Virus record (IMG/VR): IMGVR_UViG_3300023196_003770
Location: 1 to 64,000 of that record
From: a virus
Strand: one strand, 5' to 3'
Length of the DNA stretch: 64,000 nucleotides
Shown: in pieces, positions 52,092 through 60,647 of the stretch
How the letters are laid out: the number at the start of each line of letters is the position of its first letter
How positions within the stretch are numbered: position 1 is the stretch's first letter
Notes under the pieces: generated by a model
The model's database searches: none
The model's input: only the letters and a program-made list of their open reading frames with translations
What the model was told of the DNA's origin: nothing
Translations under genes and position numbers: made by a program

Positions 52092-52931
52092 CTATATACT
52101 AAACTCGTCGCTGTTCTTTACATCACGATAATGTCTCTTAAGAGAACTCAATACAATTGATAGCTGTTTAGAACTAAGAGTTGTGAGTTCCCTTACATAG
52201 AGTAATATCGCCCTCTTACTTAAAAGATCAACGTCTTCAAGATTACTAATAAGAACTTTAATAGCATTAACTACCATTTTTTCATTATCTGTCTTAGTCT
52301 TGTCCTCTATAGCAGCAACAAGCTTAATCAGATAATCGTGAGTATTGACTATAGTATAAAGTTCTTCAAATCCAGGTTGAAACTGTTGCGTCTCAATCTG
52401 TTCAACGTCTTCCTTAGATAAATTATCACGATCATCTATTGAGATATAATTCTGAACACGTTTGATGTTCTGTTTACTCTTAATAGTTAACCAGTTTTTA
52501 GCTACAACGTTGAAATAAGAAAATGCTTTACTACCCTTTTCAGCGTTAAACTTCTCTACAGCAGAATATAGGAACTGTAAACACTCATGCTTAAGGTCTT
52601 GCTTACTCTCATATATTACTGAAAAGCCATAGACGTTTATCAGATTTTCTACAAGGCTATCAAAGGCAGGAAGTATCTCCTTTACGTAAACCTTTTTCTT
52701 TTTTTCCGTATCGGCTTCCTGCTGATAGATTATAATTTGTTCTTGTGTTTTTTCTGTAAAATAATTGATAAGGGTAGGTTGATCGCCTTTACGTTTAATC
52801 TTCCTTCTGCCTTTTTTTTCTAAAATACCAATTGGAGGTATGGAATCGGTACGTGGAGCTACCGTTAATAAGTCACCAATATCATTAATTTCTGCTGATA
52901 TATCAACGGTTGAAGTCTTGCGTATTCTCAT
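52092..52931 (-). CDS. late transcription sigma factor (gp55-like)
   Basis: A 279-residue protein resembling T4 gp55 and related sigma factors. The centre (residues about 110-165: HECLQFLYSAVEKFNAEKGSKAFSYFNVVAKNWLTIKSKQNIKR) matches the sigma region 2 pattern, where AFSYF...A.N contacts the -10 element and the core clamp. The C-terminal helices (IKVLISNLEDVDLLSKRAILLYVREL) may serve as region 4-like or core contact. The N-terminus is Lys-rich. It would direct host RNA polymerase to late phage promoters, likely needed for the baseplate genes just downstream. Confidence 0.75.
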   Translation of the reverse strand: MRIRKTSTVDISAEINDIGDLLTVAPRTDSIPPIGILEKKGRRKIKRKGDQPTLINYFTEKTQEQIIIYQQEADTEKKKKVYVKEILPAFDSLVENLINVYGFSVIYESKQDLKHECLQFLYSAVEKFNAEKGSKAFSYFNVVAKNWLTIKSKQNIKRVQNYISIDDRDNLSKEDVEQIETQQFQPGFEELYTIVNTHDYLIKLVAAIEDKTKTDNEKMVVNAIKVLISNLEDVDLLSKRAILLYVRELTTLSSKQLSIVLSSLKRHYRDVKNSDEFSI

Positions 52932-53310
52932 CTAACATTTCTCCTCGGAGTATACGCTCTCTCATTATTCTCTCTTGCAATTCACGAATATTAGGTTCTT
53001 CTTCAACAACCATGTTATATTTTTGTTTGCTACGATCAACAAATTTAAGAGCCACACGATTAACAGCCATTTTATTTTTCTTAATCTCTGCCATGGCTTC
53101 ATGAACAACCATTTGAACTTCTTTGCTATCAAAGAATAATTTCATTTCTAAAATTTTATCTAATGCCTGTTCGGTATCCTCTAATGCCTCTACAGCATCA
53201 GAAAAATCATCTTCAATAATCATGATAATCCGTGCAAAACGAATTAGATAAAATAATGATGAAATTAGTAGAAATAATAATACCAGAGTTATTAATCCAA
53301 ATATAATCAT
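52903..53310 (-). CDS. membrane-anchored coiled-coil protein, 135 aa
   Basis: An N-terminal transmembrane segment (MIIFGLITLVLLFLLISSLFYLIRF) is followed by a long charged helix (DDFSDAVEALEDTEQALDKILEM, KNKMAVNRVALKFVDRS, RELQERIMRERILRGEM). It overlaps the sigma gene by 29 bp at its 3' end and the glycosyltransferase gene by 4 bp at its start (ATGA). No family is recognised. Similar membrane-anchored helical proteins of phages could be spanins, antiholins or membrane tethers; nothing decides. Confidence 0.65.
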   Translation of the reverse strand: MIIFGLITLVLLFLLISSLFYLIRFARIIMIIEDDFSDAVEALEDTEQALDKILEMKLFFDSKEVQMVVHEAMAEIKKNKMAVNRVALKFVDRSKQKYNMVVEEEPNIRELQERIMRERILRGEMLDENTQDFNR

Positions 53311-54485
53311 CCTAATACTTCCTTAAGTGCTTCTGTGTATTGAGCAGCTACTGCCTCATAAGAATATTCCTTCTTAAGAGTTGCAGCTAAATCTTTAGCC
53401 CATTGTTGAGGCATCTGTGGGCTTTCTACAAACTTCTTTACACGATGCTTGAAATCGTCTTCTTTAACATTTGCCCACTTGGCTTTTTCCATCCAAATCT
53501 GATTATCAACTCGGGTTTGATGAATTTGCTCTAAACGATAGTCAAGCTTTACATACTTTCCTTTACCAAGGAACTCTGTATGGGCACTCCAGCCCGTAGC
53601 AATAACTGGAAGACCAGAAGCTGCTGCTTCAAGGATTGGAAGACCAAAACCTTCACCACGAGTTGGAGCAACAAGAGCCTTAATCTTTGGATGCCTATAA
53701 AGAGCAGCTACTTCATTATCACTCATATCTCCATGAAGAAGATAGAACTTTGGAAACTCTGCGCCTTTCTTAATCTCCATCGTAAGTTGCGCCAATAGAT
53801 TTGTAGTTCTAAGACGATCAACTACTGTATGACGCCCAGTATTTGTCTTTATTACAACGCCAACGTCTGGATTATCTTTGAACTGTTCTGCTAACCACTT
53901 AACCGTATAAAATATATTCTTACGATCATTTTCTGGATTATTACCAGTTATCTGTCCAAATACAAGAAAGTTAAAATCTGTCTTGAGTTCTAAATCAATT
54001 TCTGATAGCTCAGGTGTAGCTACAGCATCAATAAATGCTTCTGGAATAACAACAACCTTGGTCTTTACTTCGCCGCTATTTGCAAATACTTCCTTAACAA
54101 ACTCTGAAGGAACAATTATAAGATCCATGCGATTAATAGCTGATATCCATGCAGGATTACATACGTCGCCTTCAACACCTGCCGTTATTCCAACGTTATA
54201 GTCTGCAAGAAAAGGGTTCCATTCATTTGGTAACTGTAGCTGTAAAGAAACGTCATATTTATCTCTCTTGCCAGCAGCTTGCAATAAACGACCAATCAAT
54301 CCATCTTGAGCATATGCATCAACGTGCCAAGGAGTAGCGCCCCATGGAAGAGGCTCTGTAACAATATCAATATTTCCAGTCTTATCTGCCAAATCAAATA
54401 GCCAACGAGCTATCTGACGAGCATGAACTCCATAACCGCTAGCCGTTAATACTGGACCACGAAGAATTACTGTTTTCTTTGTCAT
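53307..54485 (-). CDS. GT-B glycosyltransferase (family 4-like)
   Basis: The ATG at 54485 (MTKKTVILRGPVLTASGYG) follows AAGGGAT; a further-upstream start in the same frame is not favoured. 392 residues. The N-terminal domain has GPVLTASGYGVHARQIARWL, a glycine-loop start common to GT4-like enzymes and similar to the SPSGVGVQARF of the neighbouring gene. The C-terminal domain has FLVFGQITGNNPENDRKN, then APTRGEGFGLPILEAAASGLPVIATGWSAHTEF, the E-x7-E nucleotide-sugar binding motif. It transfers a sugar from a nucleotide donor in the cytoplasm. Target is probably phage DNA, virion protein or host glycan. Confidence 0.85.
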   Translation of the reverse strand: MTKKTVILRGPVLTASGYGVHARQIARWLFDLADKTGNIDIVTEPLPWGATPWHVDAYAQDGLIGRLLQAAGKRDKYDVSLQLQLPNEWNPFLADYNVGITAGVEGDVCNPAWISAINRMDLIIVPSEFVKEVFANSGEVKTKVVVIPEAFIDAVATPELSEIDLELKTDFNFLVFGQITGNNPENDRKNIFYTVKWLAEQFKDNPDVGVVIKTNTGRHTVVDRLRTTNLLAQLTMEIKKGAEFPKFYLLHGDMSDNEVAALYRHPKIKALVAPTRGEGFGLPILEAAASGLPVIATGWSAHTEFLGKGKYVKLDYRLEQIHQTRVDNQIWMEKAKWANVKEDDFKHRVKKFVESPQMPQQWAKDLAATLKKEYSYEAVAAQYTEALKEVLG

Positions 54486-54499
54486 TGCTATATCCCTTA

Positions 54500-56104
54500 T
54501 CACTTAATATTGATCAACTTGTTAGCAGGAGCTGGATTAATACCGGTAAGCTTCCAACGCTTAAGAGCACCGGTTTCTTTCCTTGTCTTATAATCTTCTA
54601 CACACTTTAACATCGTATCATGCCAGCTTTGAACCATATTTTCATACTTGAACTCATGGTCAAGATATTCAGCAGCCTTCTCTCTAAACTCTGCCTTCTT
54701 CTCAGGCGTCCAACCATATACTTCCATAAAAGCATCTGCCACTTGACGTTCCGTGCAATAGTCTTCAAAGATATAAGGAACCATTTGTGAACCAACCAAT
54801 GAACGCTTTGCTGGTTCAATAGCAACGCCGTATTGATAACCATTGCGATAATCTTCTGCTTGACGTGTTTCGCCACCGGTCTTAAGAGCAATGATTGGCT
54901 TGCCAACCTGTAATGAAATAAGAGTAGAAAGACCAAACCCTTCATTCTTAGCTATGTTAACACAAACGTCTGCAAGGTTATGCATAACATTCATTTGTTC
55001 AAATTGAAGACGATCATTTGAGAACCAAACGTTATCGTTTAATCCAAGCATATCAGACACGGCAAGAAGATTTGGACCTTCCATATCATTTGGATCTGTA
55101 TGCATGATTAGTACTGCATTACGGTGTCCTTCTTTCTTCTCAAGGTCATCAAGAAAGGTCTTCCAACCAAGAAGAACATCGTTTGGCATTTTGCGTGTAG
55201 CATTACGATTAATCCAAAGAGCCTTAAACCAGTCAGCTTTTGCGCCAAAGTTCTGTTGCTTAAGATGATTAATTTGTTCTTCTGGAAGAGGGTTATAAAC
55301 CTGCTTTGGGAATGTATGGGGAATGTAGTTAGTCTTCTCTGGGAAATGAGGTTTAACCATTTCAAACGTTTTATATGAAAGGCAATTGATTAGATCGGTG
55401 CTTTCATACCATGGGAAGTTAAATGCTGGATATGGATCATTATCCCAAACGTGCCAATAGACGATTGGGCATACTTGATGGATTTCATCTTCCATTTCCC
55501 AAAGCCACGTAAACTGACGAGGATCTGTAAACAAGAAAATTGCGTCTGGTTGTTCTGTAATAAGAAGCTGACGAATGAGTTCCTTGCTTCCAAAGCCGTC
55601 TACAGGCTTTACAATGAAGTCAGGATTGACAGCTATCGTATCATACTTTGCGTGCTTCATAGCGCCGCCTAAGCAGCGGAATGACCATTGACCGGTCTTG
55701 ATAAGACCATCAATCAGGAAACGTGCTTGGACGCCTACACCCGAGGGAGCTACATAACTTATATTATTTCTAATATAACCAGACTATATCATCATATGAT
55801 TATCATATGCTGGGCGCTGTCGGATCATTACCATAAGCTTTTAAGCTTTTAGGTTAACCGTAGTCGTTGAACCTTTCTCACCGTTTCCGGACAGAGACTT
55901 GGCTGCTGATTGTCCAATCATCATATTTTTTAAACATTCACGTTTGTCGTTTCCAACTGCGTTGTAGTATATGATACTTAAGGAGTTTCCAGCAATTCAC
56001 CCAGTTTTACATCCACTAACTCAACTCAATGGATGATCACTTAACGTGATTACTTTATATTTCTTTTTGAAATTGAATGCGGTCAAGAAATCATTATCAC
56101 TCAT
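54500..56104 (-). CDS. GT-B glycosyltransferase gene split by a group I intron
   Basis: Exon 1 is 56029-56104 and exon 2 is 54500-55749; the join gives 441 residues. Exon 1 encodes 25 residues from MSDNDFLTAFNFKKKYKVIT to LSDHP plus the first base of the next codon, and exon 2 continues SPSGVGVQARFLIDGLIKTG, restoring the Gly-rich nucleotide-sugar loop in frame. The rest of the protein has the two-domain GT-B build with NEGFGLSTLISLQVGKPIIALKTGGE as donor-binding region. Without splicing, exon 1 stops at TGA two codons into the intron. A Shine-Dalgarno AAAGGAT precedes exon 1. A second, truncated copy of exon 1 lies upstream at 56998-57063. Confidence 0.85.
55750..56028 (-). ncRNA. group I self-splicing intron, 279 nt
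   Basis: All four conserved group I elements occur in order on the minus strand: P AATTGCTGGAAA (55986-55997), Q AATCAGCAGCCAAG (55898-55911), R GGTTCAACGACTA (55861-55873) and S GATGATATAGTCT (55781-55793). P1 is CATCCATTGA/TTAGTGGATG, with the splice-site U pairing G as expected; exon 1 ends in that U and the intron ends in G. A 3-bp P10 (GAG with exon 2 CTC) is possible. No ORF lies inside. Splicing restores the reading frame, which is independent support for the boundaries. Confidence 0.9.
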
Positions 56105-56969
56105 GTATAAAATCCTTTATTTTTTTTAGCATATCTTCTTTATTTTTTTGCATTTCATAAGCCCATACTATCATGATAGAATAACCTGCTTCTTTTATTA
56201 TGTTTTTTCTTTTTTCATCTGATAACCATATATCTTCAGCAGTTTTGTTTTTTACTTTATGAAAGTAATTTGCCGGATATAACTTTGGGTTTGCGTGCCA
56301 ATAATCGCCATGATATTCAATTATCTTATTTGAGTCTGGTAAAAGTATATCTGCAAAATATTTTACTTCTTTTATTGGTAGTTTTACTTCCAATTCTGCT
56401 GTTGAATTAATGCTTTGAACATAATCAAAAAGCTCTTGTTGTGGCTTTGATATTTTTCTGCGTTGAGCCAACATATATGCATTAGTGACTCCATATTTTT
56501 TACTCAAAGACGTTTTCTGTTTATCTTTTTGAGCTTTTGTAAGGCAGCGCCCAAACATGGGATTATTAGTTCCGGAAAATAAAACTTTCATATATTCTTT
56601 TTTACATTCCGAGCTGCATACTCTATGCTTTGCGGTTTTTTTATATCTCGGCGGATAATACATCTCAGTATCACAACAAAAACATTTAGCTACAAAACCA
56701 GATTTATCATTAGTATGAGATGTCCATTTGCTATAGGCTCCAATTAGAACATAGTGTTTTGAAGCACATGAACGATTACAAAAATTTCCTTTTTTATATC
56801 TAATACGTTCAAAGCTTTTTTTACAACATAGACAAGTTCTTGTTTCTAATATATTTTTATTACTTTTTTCTCTTCTGTTTTTACGATGTTTTACGAGACA
56901 GGCACGAGAACAAGTCTTTTTTTGAGGATTTCCTTCAAATTCTTTACGGCAGATATTACATGTATTCAT
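56097..56969 (-). CDS. EDxHD/Vsr-like homing endonuclease with zinc fingers and NUMOD
   Basis: A 290-residue free-standing homing endonuclease. N-terminal zinc finger pairs (CNICRKEF, KKTCSRAC; CLCCKKSF, FCNRSC; CFCCDTEM, CSSEC) are followed by a NUMOD3-type segment (GTNNPMFGRCLTKAQKDKQKTSLS, about residue 140) that binds DNA. The catalytic domain resembles Vsr/EDxHD nucleases such as I-Bth0305I: LPDSNKIIEYHGDYWHANP about residue 215, then IWLSDEKRKNIIKEAGYSIMIVWAYE. It ends 7 bp inside the start of glycosyltransferase exon 1 and 68 bp from the intron. It is flanked on both sides by copies of the glycosyltransferase 5' end, which points to its insertion there. Confidence 0.85.
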   Translation of the reverse strand: MNTCNICRKEFEGNPQKKTCSRACLVKHRKNRREKSNKNILETRTCLCCKKSFERIRYKKGNFCNRSCASKHYVLIGAYSKWTSHTNDKSGFVAKCFCCDTEMYYPPRYKKTAKHRVCSSECKKEYMKVLFSGTNNPMFGRCLTKAQKDKQKTSLSKKYGVTNAYMLAQRRKISKPQQELFDYVQSINSTAELEVKLPIKEVKYFADILLPDSNKIIEYHGDYWHANPKLYPANYFHKVKNKTAEDIWLSDEKRKNIIKEAGYSIMIVWAYEMQKNKEDMLKKIKDFIHE

Positions 56970-56997
56970 ACACGATAAATATATGTGGAGTAAGAGT

Positions 56998-57063
56998 TCA
57001 CGTGATTACCTTATACTTCTTCTTAAAATTAAAAGGGGTGAGAAATGTGTTCTCTTCTGACAT
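56998..57063 (-). pseudogene. truncated second copy of glycosyltransferase exon 1
   Basis: The frame reads MSEENTFLTP-FNFKKKYKVIT then TGA. The real exon 1 has FLTAFNFKKKYKVIT followed by LSDHP. The match covers about 20 codons; differences are mostly synonymous third positions (TTT/TTC, AAG/AAA), so the copies diverged separately under selection. The sequence similarity stops at the ACGT of the last shared codons. A good TAGGAG site precedes the ATG. It now acts, at most, as a 21-residue leader peptide just before the endonuclease gene. Confidence 0.8.
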
Positions 57064-57128
57064 TACTATCTCCTACTATGATGATGATATTTTCACTAAT
57101 AATGACGCATATGTTTAGAATTACAATA

Positions 57129-58112
57129 TCAAAGATTTAATGCTCTATCATAATCTGCGTCATACATCATATGTGCTAAATCTTTAAATGTGGTCTTCGG
57201 TTTCCAGCCCAATATTCTTTGAGCTTTGGCACTATCACCAAGTAATATTGGAACCTCATGGGGACGATATAAACGTGCATCAATCTTAAGATGCTCTTCA
57301 ATATTTAAACCGGCGTGTTCAAATACAACTTCAAGAAATTCTTTAACCGTATGCGTCTCGCCAGTTGATATAACAAAATCATCACCTTTTGGTTGCTGAA
57401 GCATTAACCACATTGCCTCAACATAATCTCCAGCAAATCCCCAATCTCTCTTTGCTTCAAGATTTCCAAGATACAACGTTTCCTGTTTCCCAAGCTTTAT
57501 ATTAGCTGCTGCAAGAGTAATCTTGCGAGTAACGAACGTCTCACCTCTTACTGGACTTTCGTGATTAAAAAGAATGCCCGAAGAGATATGAAGCCCATAA
57601 CCTTCACGATAGTTGCGGCAAAGATTATGTGCATATAATTTAGCAGCCGCATAAGGTGAAGCCGGTGTCATGCGAGTTTCTTCATTTTGAGGAACTTGTA
57701 TATTGTCACCATACATCTCTGATGATGATGCTTGATAGAACTTAGCTTCTGGACAGATTAGCCTATAAGCCTCTAGAAGCTTCAATACGCCGCCACCTAC
57801 TACGTCCAGGGTTTCCTCTGGAACCTCGAAAGAAACCCGCACGTGGCTCTGTGCAGCCAGGTTATATATCTCGTCTGGTTTATACTTGGCGAGAAGAGAA
57901 TAGATGGAACTTGAATCGGTCATATTTCCATATTCAAGTTTAAAATTTGGATGACTGAATATGTTAATATCATCAAGACGATCTGTTGTTATAAGAGAAG
58001 TTCGCCGCTTCATTCCTATAACACGATAACCTTTATCAAGAAGAAACTTTGCTAAATAAGAGCCATCCTGACCTGTTACGCCAGTTATAAACGCAGTCTT
58101 TTGTGTTGACAT
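57129..58112 (-). CDS. gmd: GDP-mannose 4,6-dehydratase
   Basis: Converts GDP-D-mannose to GDP-4-keto-6-deoxymannose. It is a 327-residue extended short-chain dehydrogenase: FITGVTGQDGSYLAKFLLDKGY binds NADP at the start, MKRRTS recalls the Gmd-specific YGVKRRSS loop, LAAQSHVRVSFE and QASSSEMYG are catalytic-site segments, and SPYAAAKLYAH supplies the YxxxK pair. The closing part has REVPILLGDSAKAQRILGWKPKT. The stop lies 66 bp from the truncated exon copy; its start overlaps by one base with the stop of the GDP-fucose synthase gene (TAATG). Together with that enzyme it makes GDP-L-fucose. Confidence 0.9.
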   Translation of the reverse strand: MSTQKTAFITGVTGQDGSYLAKFLLDKGYRVIGMKRRTSLITTDRLDDINIFSHPNFKLEYGNMTDSSSIYSLLAKYKPDEIYNLAAQSHVRVSFEVPEETLDVVGGGVLKLLEAYRLICPEAKFYQASSSEMYGDNIQVPQNEETRMTPASPYAAAKLYAHNLCRNYREGYGLHISSGILFNHESPVRGETFVTRKITLAAANIKLGKQETLYLGNLEAKRDWGFAGDYVEAMWLMLQQPKGDDFVISTGETHTVKEFLEVVFEHAGLNIEEHLKIDARLYRPHEVPILLGDSAKAQRILGWKPKTTFKDLAHMMYDADYDRALNL

Positions 58113-59086
58113 TATACTCCTCTTACATTTGGATATGCCACTTTAAACCAATCACAGGTCTTCTTTAAAGCAATATCAAATGGAGTATAGTCTTCTAGCC
58201 GCCAACTAGTTTTTTCTAATAATCTTTTATTTGAAGATGGTTTTCGAAACTGTCCAGATGGCTTATCTGTATTAAAAACAAGATCCCCCTCATATTCTAA
58301 ATATTCTAAGAGTTTCTTGGCAACTGAACCTATTGAGTGTTCTTCTGTATTGCCAATATTAAGAGGTTGATCTTCGTTATATTCTTCTGAAACCTTAACG
58401 AGAATACGGGCTATATCACCAGCATATGTAAACTCTCTTAATGGACGACCATCTCCCCATATTTCTACCGTAGGTTTATTATTAAGTTTAGCTTCCCATA
58501 TCTTTCTCATTAGAGCTGGGATAACGTGCCCATCCTCTAAATGGAAGTTATCATATTCTCCAAATAGATTATTTGGAATGACAGTGATATAGTTCACCCC
58601 ATACTGCTTACGATAAGCCCTTGTTTGAACGTCTAGCATCCTTTTAGCGTAAGCATAGCCAAAGTTGCTATCGTGCGGTGGTCCCATGTGAAGCTGGTCT
58701 TCTGTAAGCGGATAGGAGACATATGGAGCATCTGGATAAACACAGGTTGATAATACGGAAACTACTTTAGGAACAGAATATTTCAAACATGCATATAAAA
58801 CGTTTGTATTAATGGCAATATTTTCGTCATAAAAACTACCAACAAAATCTGTATTTGCTTTAACACCGCCGACTCGTGCAGCTAAGTGAAAGACGCATTT
58901 AATTTTGCTATATAATCCTTGTCCATCAGCCGCTTCATGCAATTGAAAATATCTTTCAGTTTCTTCTTTATATAAGAAATTCACTTCTTTTCTTGTAGGG
59001 GAAATGACTTGAGCGTTTGAATTGCTAAGATGGGAAATTAAAGCTTGTCCGACCAAACCAGCGCCCCCGGTAATTAAAATAGTCAT
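58112..59086 (-). CDS. fcl: GDP-L-fucose synthase
   Basis: An epimerase-reductase that turns GDP-4-keto-6-deoxymannose into GDP-L-fucose. ILITGGAGLVGQALISHL gives the NADP Rossmann motif, and FHLAARVGGVKANT, SVLSTCVYPD, NFGYAYAKRMLDVQ (YxxxK) and TVIPNNLFGEYDNFH match Fcl/WcaG active-site segments. WGDGRPLREFTYAGDIA is the conserved substrate-binding region. 324 residues is close to the usual length. It follows the pathway order and is coupled to gmd. The upstream small ORF ends 2 bp before its start. Confidence 0.9.
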   Translation of the reverse strand: MTILITGGAGLVGQALISHLSNSNAQVISPTRKEVNFLYKEETERYFQLHEAADGQGLYSKIKCVFHLAARVGGVKANTDFVGSFYDENIAINTNVLYACLKYSVPKVVSVLSTCVYPDAPYVSYPLTEDQLHMGPPHDSNFGYAYAKRMLDVQTRAYRKQYGVNYITVIPNNLFGEYDNFHLEDGHVIPALMRKIWEAKLNNKPTVEIWGDGRPLREFTYAGDIARILVKVSEEYNEDQPLNIGNTEEHSIGSVAKKLLEYLEYEGDLVFNTDKPSGQFRKPSSNKRLLEKTSWRLEDYTPFDIALKKTCDWFKVAYPNVRGV

Positions 59087-59088
59087 AA

Positions 59089-59214
59089 TTATTCCAAGAT
59101 GATGAAAGCGAAATGTTTTTTCTCAGTGGTATCAATTCCTGTTTCTTTAACTTTATAATTGTTTTCTATCCAACGATAAACATTATAATTAATTGCCCAT
59201 ATGCCAAAAGTCAT
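59089..59214 (-). CDS. small hypothetical protein, 41 aa
   Basis: Begins MTFGIWAINYNVYRWIENNYKVKETG and ends HFAFIILE. A strong Shine-Dalgarno GGAGG with a 7-nt spacer precedes the ATG, and the TAA stops 2 bp before the GDP-fucose synthase start, so it is likely translated in the same run. The protein has no known motif; an aromatic-rich N-terminal half could be membrane-peripheral. Function unknown. Confidence 0.5.
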   Translation of the reverse strand: MTFGIWAINYNVYRWIENNYKVKETGIDTTEKKHFAFIILE

Positions 59215-59236
59215 GTTAATACCTCCTGTAATCCTC

Positions 59237-59620
59237 TCATATTGAATTCAAGTAAGTTTGATAGTCCCTGATATAATCATTCGGATCATATTCTTCCGAA
59301 GATAATGCTAGTAGTGTAGTATTTTTTTCTAGAAATGTTAAAGTAGTCCAGGTCATTCGTTTTTCAAACACATACATTCCTTCTTTAAGGATAAAACTCT
59401 GTGTTTCTTTGCCGTCAAACAAATCGATTTTTATTCCGCCTGATAAACAAAATAATACTTGATCTGTTGCTTTATGGGCATGTTGTCCTCTAACATCATT
59501 AATTGGGACATCTTTAACATAAAACATTCTTTTAGGGACAAAAGTAAGATTGTGAAAATCAAAAGGAAACAATGCTCCTCTTGCATCACGATTACTTTTT
59601 AGTTCAGATAATATATTCAT
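59237..59620 (-). CDS. FdtA/WxcM-like sugar 3,4-ketoisomerase
   Basis: A 127-residue cupin of the FdtA/QdtA type, which isomerises dTDP-4-keto-6-deoxyglucose to the 3-keto form. Recognisable segments are RGALFPFDFHNLTFVPKRMFYVKDVP, then DVRGQHAHKATDQVLFCLSGGIKIDL, where the two His sit in the active pocket. The full-length single domain matches the family. It overlaps the aminotransferase gene by 17 bp, the typical fdtA-fdtB pairing. Substrate choice is by family only; the dTDP-glucose precursor enzymes are not in this window. Confidence 0.8.
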   Translation of the reverse strand: MNILSELKSNRDARGALFPFDFHNLTFVPKRMFYVKDVPINDVRGQHAHKATDQVLFCLSGGIKIDLFDGKETQSFILKEGMYVFEKRMTWTTLTFLEKNTTLLALSSEEYDPNDYIRDYQTYLNSI

Positions 59621-60647
59621 TGTTTCTAACTGAGAAAAGAAATTCTTCTACTCTCTGTATATCTGATTCACTTAAAAATGGATGACAAGGTATCGATATA
59701 ATTTTATCGGACACTCTCACTCCAGTTATGTTAGCATTTATACCATGCAGAGCCGGAATATCTGTGATATGGTTTTGATAATGAATCATATGAGGAATTT
59801 CTCGCTCATTCATTTCTTTTATAACCGATGCTCTGTCTTCAAACATTGATGTAAACAAATGATAAACAGACTTTGTGTTAACTTTGTATCCTTGAATTAT
59901 TTTCTTGTATCTAGAAGCTATTTCTACTCTACGATCATTTAAGGATTCAAAATGATTTAGCTTTGCCAACACAACAGACGACTGAAACTCGTCCATTCTG
60001 CTATTGATTCCAACAAATTCTATGTTGCCTTTGTTCTGACCATAGAATCTGAACTTTTTATAAAACTCAGACTGTTCTTTATCGTTCAAACATATCATCC
60101 CACCATCGCCCATGGAACCAAGAGGCTTTGTTGGATAAAAACTGAAAACAGAATAGTCTCCGACCTTACCAGAGCCAGAGCCAGTTGATTGAGCGCAATC
60201 TTCTATTAAGATATGATTGTTATCTTTACAGTATCTTTTGATACTCTCAATGTCGCAGTTGTTTCCAAATAAATGAACCGGTATAACTATTCCATTTTTA
60301 ACTTCCGGAAGTTTACTTGGATCAATTGTCATTGATGCATCAACATCTACATAATGAATATTGTCCGTAAGATTTCGACACGCCACAGATGTTGGATATG
60401 CTCCAAAGTTTGGCAGTATTACTGGCATACCAGGCTTAATTAAAGTTTTTACTAACATCATTATGGCATCAGTGCAATTTTTAACACCAACACCATAAGA
60501 CATTCCTATTCTTTTCGAAAACTCGAATTCTAGTCTTTCAAGCTGCGGTCCTAAAAGGTAAAACCCGGCTTCATACACTTTAGCTAATTCAGAATTAATT
60601 TGTTCCTTATATAGCTCATTTTCAGTTTTGAGATCCGTAAATTTCAT
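59604..60647 (-). CDS. DegT/DnrJ/EryC1-family sugar aminotransferase (FdtB-like)
   Basis: A PLP enzyme that aminates 3-keto-6-deoxy sugar nucleotides. 347 residues. VKNCTDAIMMLVK is the cofactor phosphate region, VIPVHLFGNNCDIESIKRYCKDNNHILIEDCAQSTG contains the conserved Asp for the PLP ring, and SFYPTKPLGSMGDGGMI holds the catalytic Lys. Next comes FRFYGQNKGNIEFVGINSRMDEFQSSVVLAKL, a family signature. Together with FdtA it makes dTDP-3-amino-3,6-dideoxy sugar (Fuc3N or Qui3N). Overlaps the exostosin-like gene by 4 bp (ATGA). Confidence 0.85.
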   Translation of the reverse strand: MKFTDLKTENELYKEQINSELAKVYEAGFYLLGPQLERLEFEFSKRIGMSYGVGVKNCTDAIMMLVKTLIKPGMPVILPNFGAYPTSVACRNLTDNIHYVDVDASMTIDPSKLPEVKNGIVIPVHLFGNNCDIESIKRYCKDNNHILIEDCAQSTGSGSGKVGDYSVFSFYPTKPLGSMGDGGMICLNDKEQSEFYKKFRFYGQNKGNIEFVGINSRMDEFQSSVVLAKLNHFESLNDRRVEIASRYKKIIQGYKVNTKSVYHLFTSMFEDRASVIKEMNEREIPHMIHYQNHITDIPALHGINANITGVRVSDKIISIPCHPFLSESDIQRVEEFLFSVRNNEYII

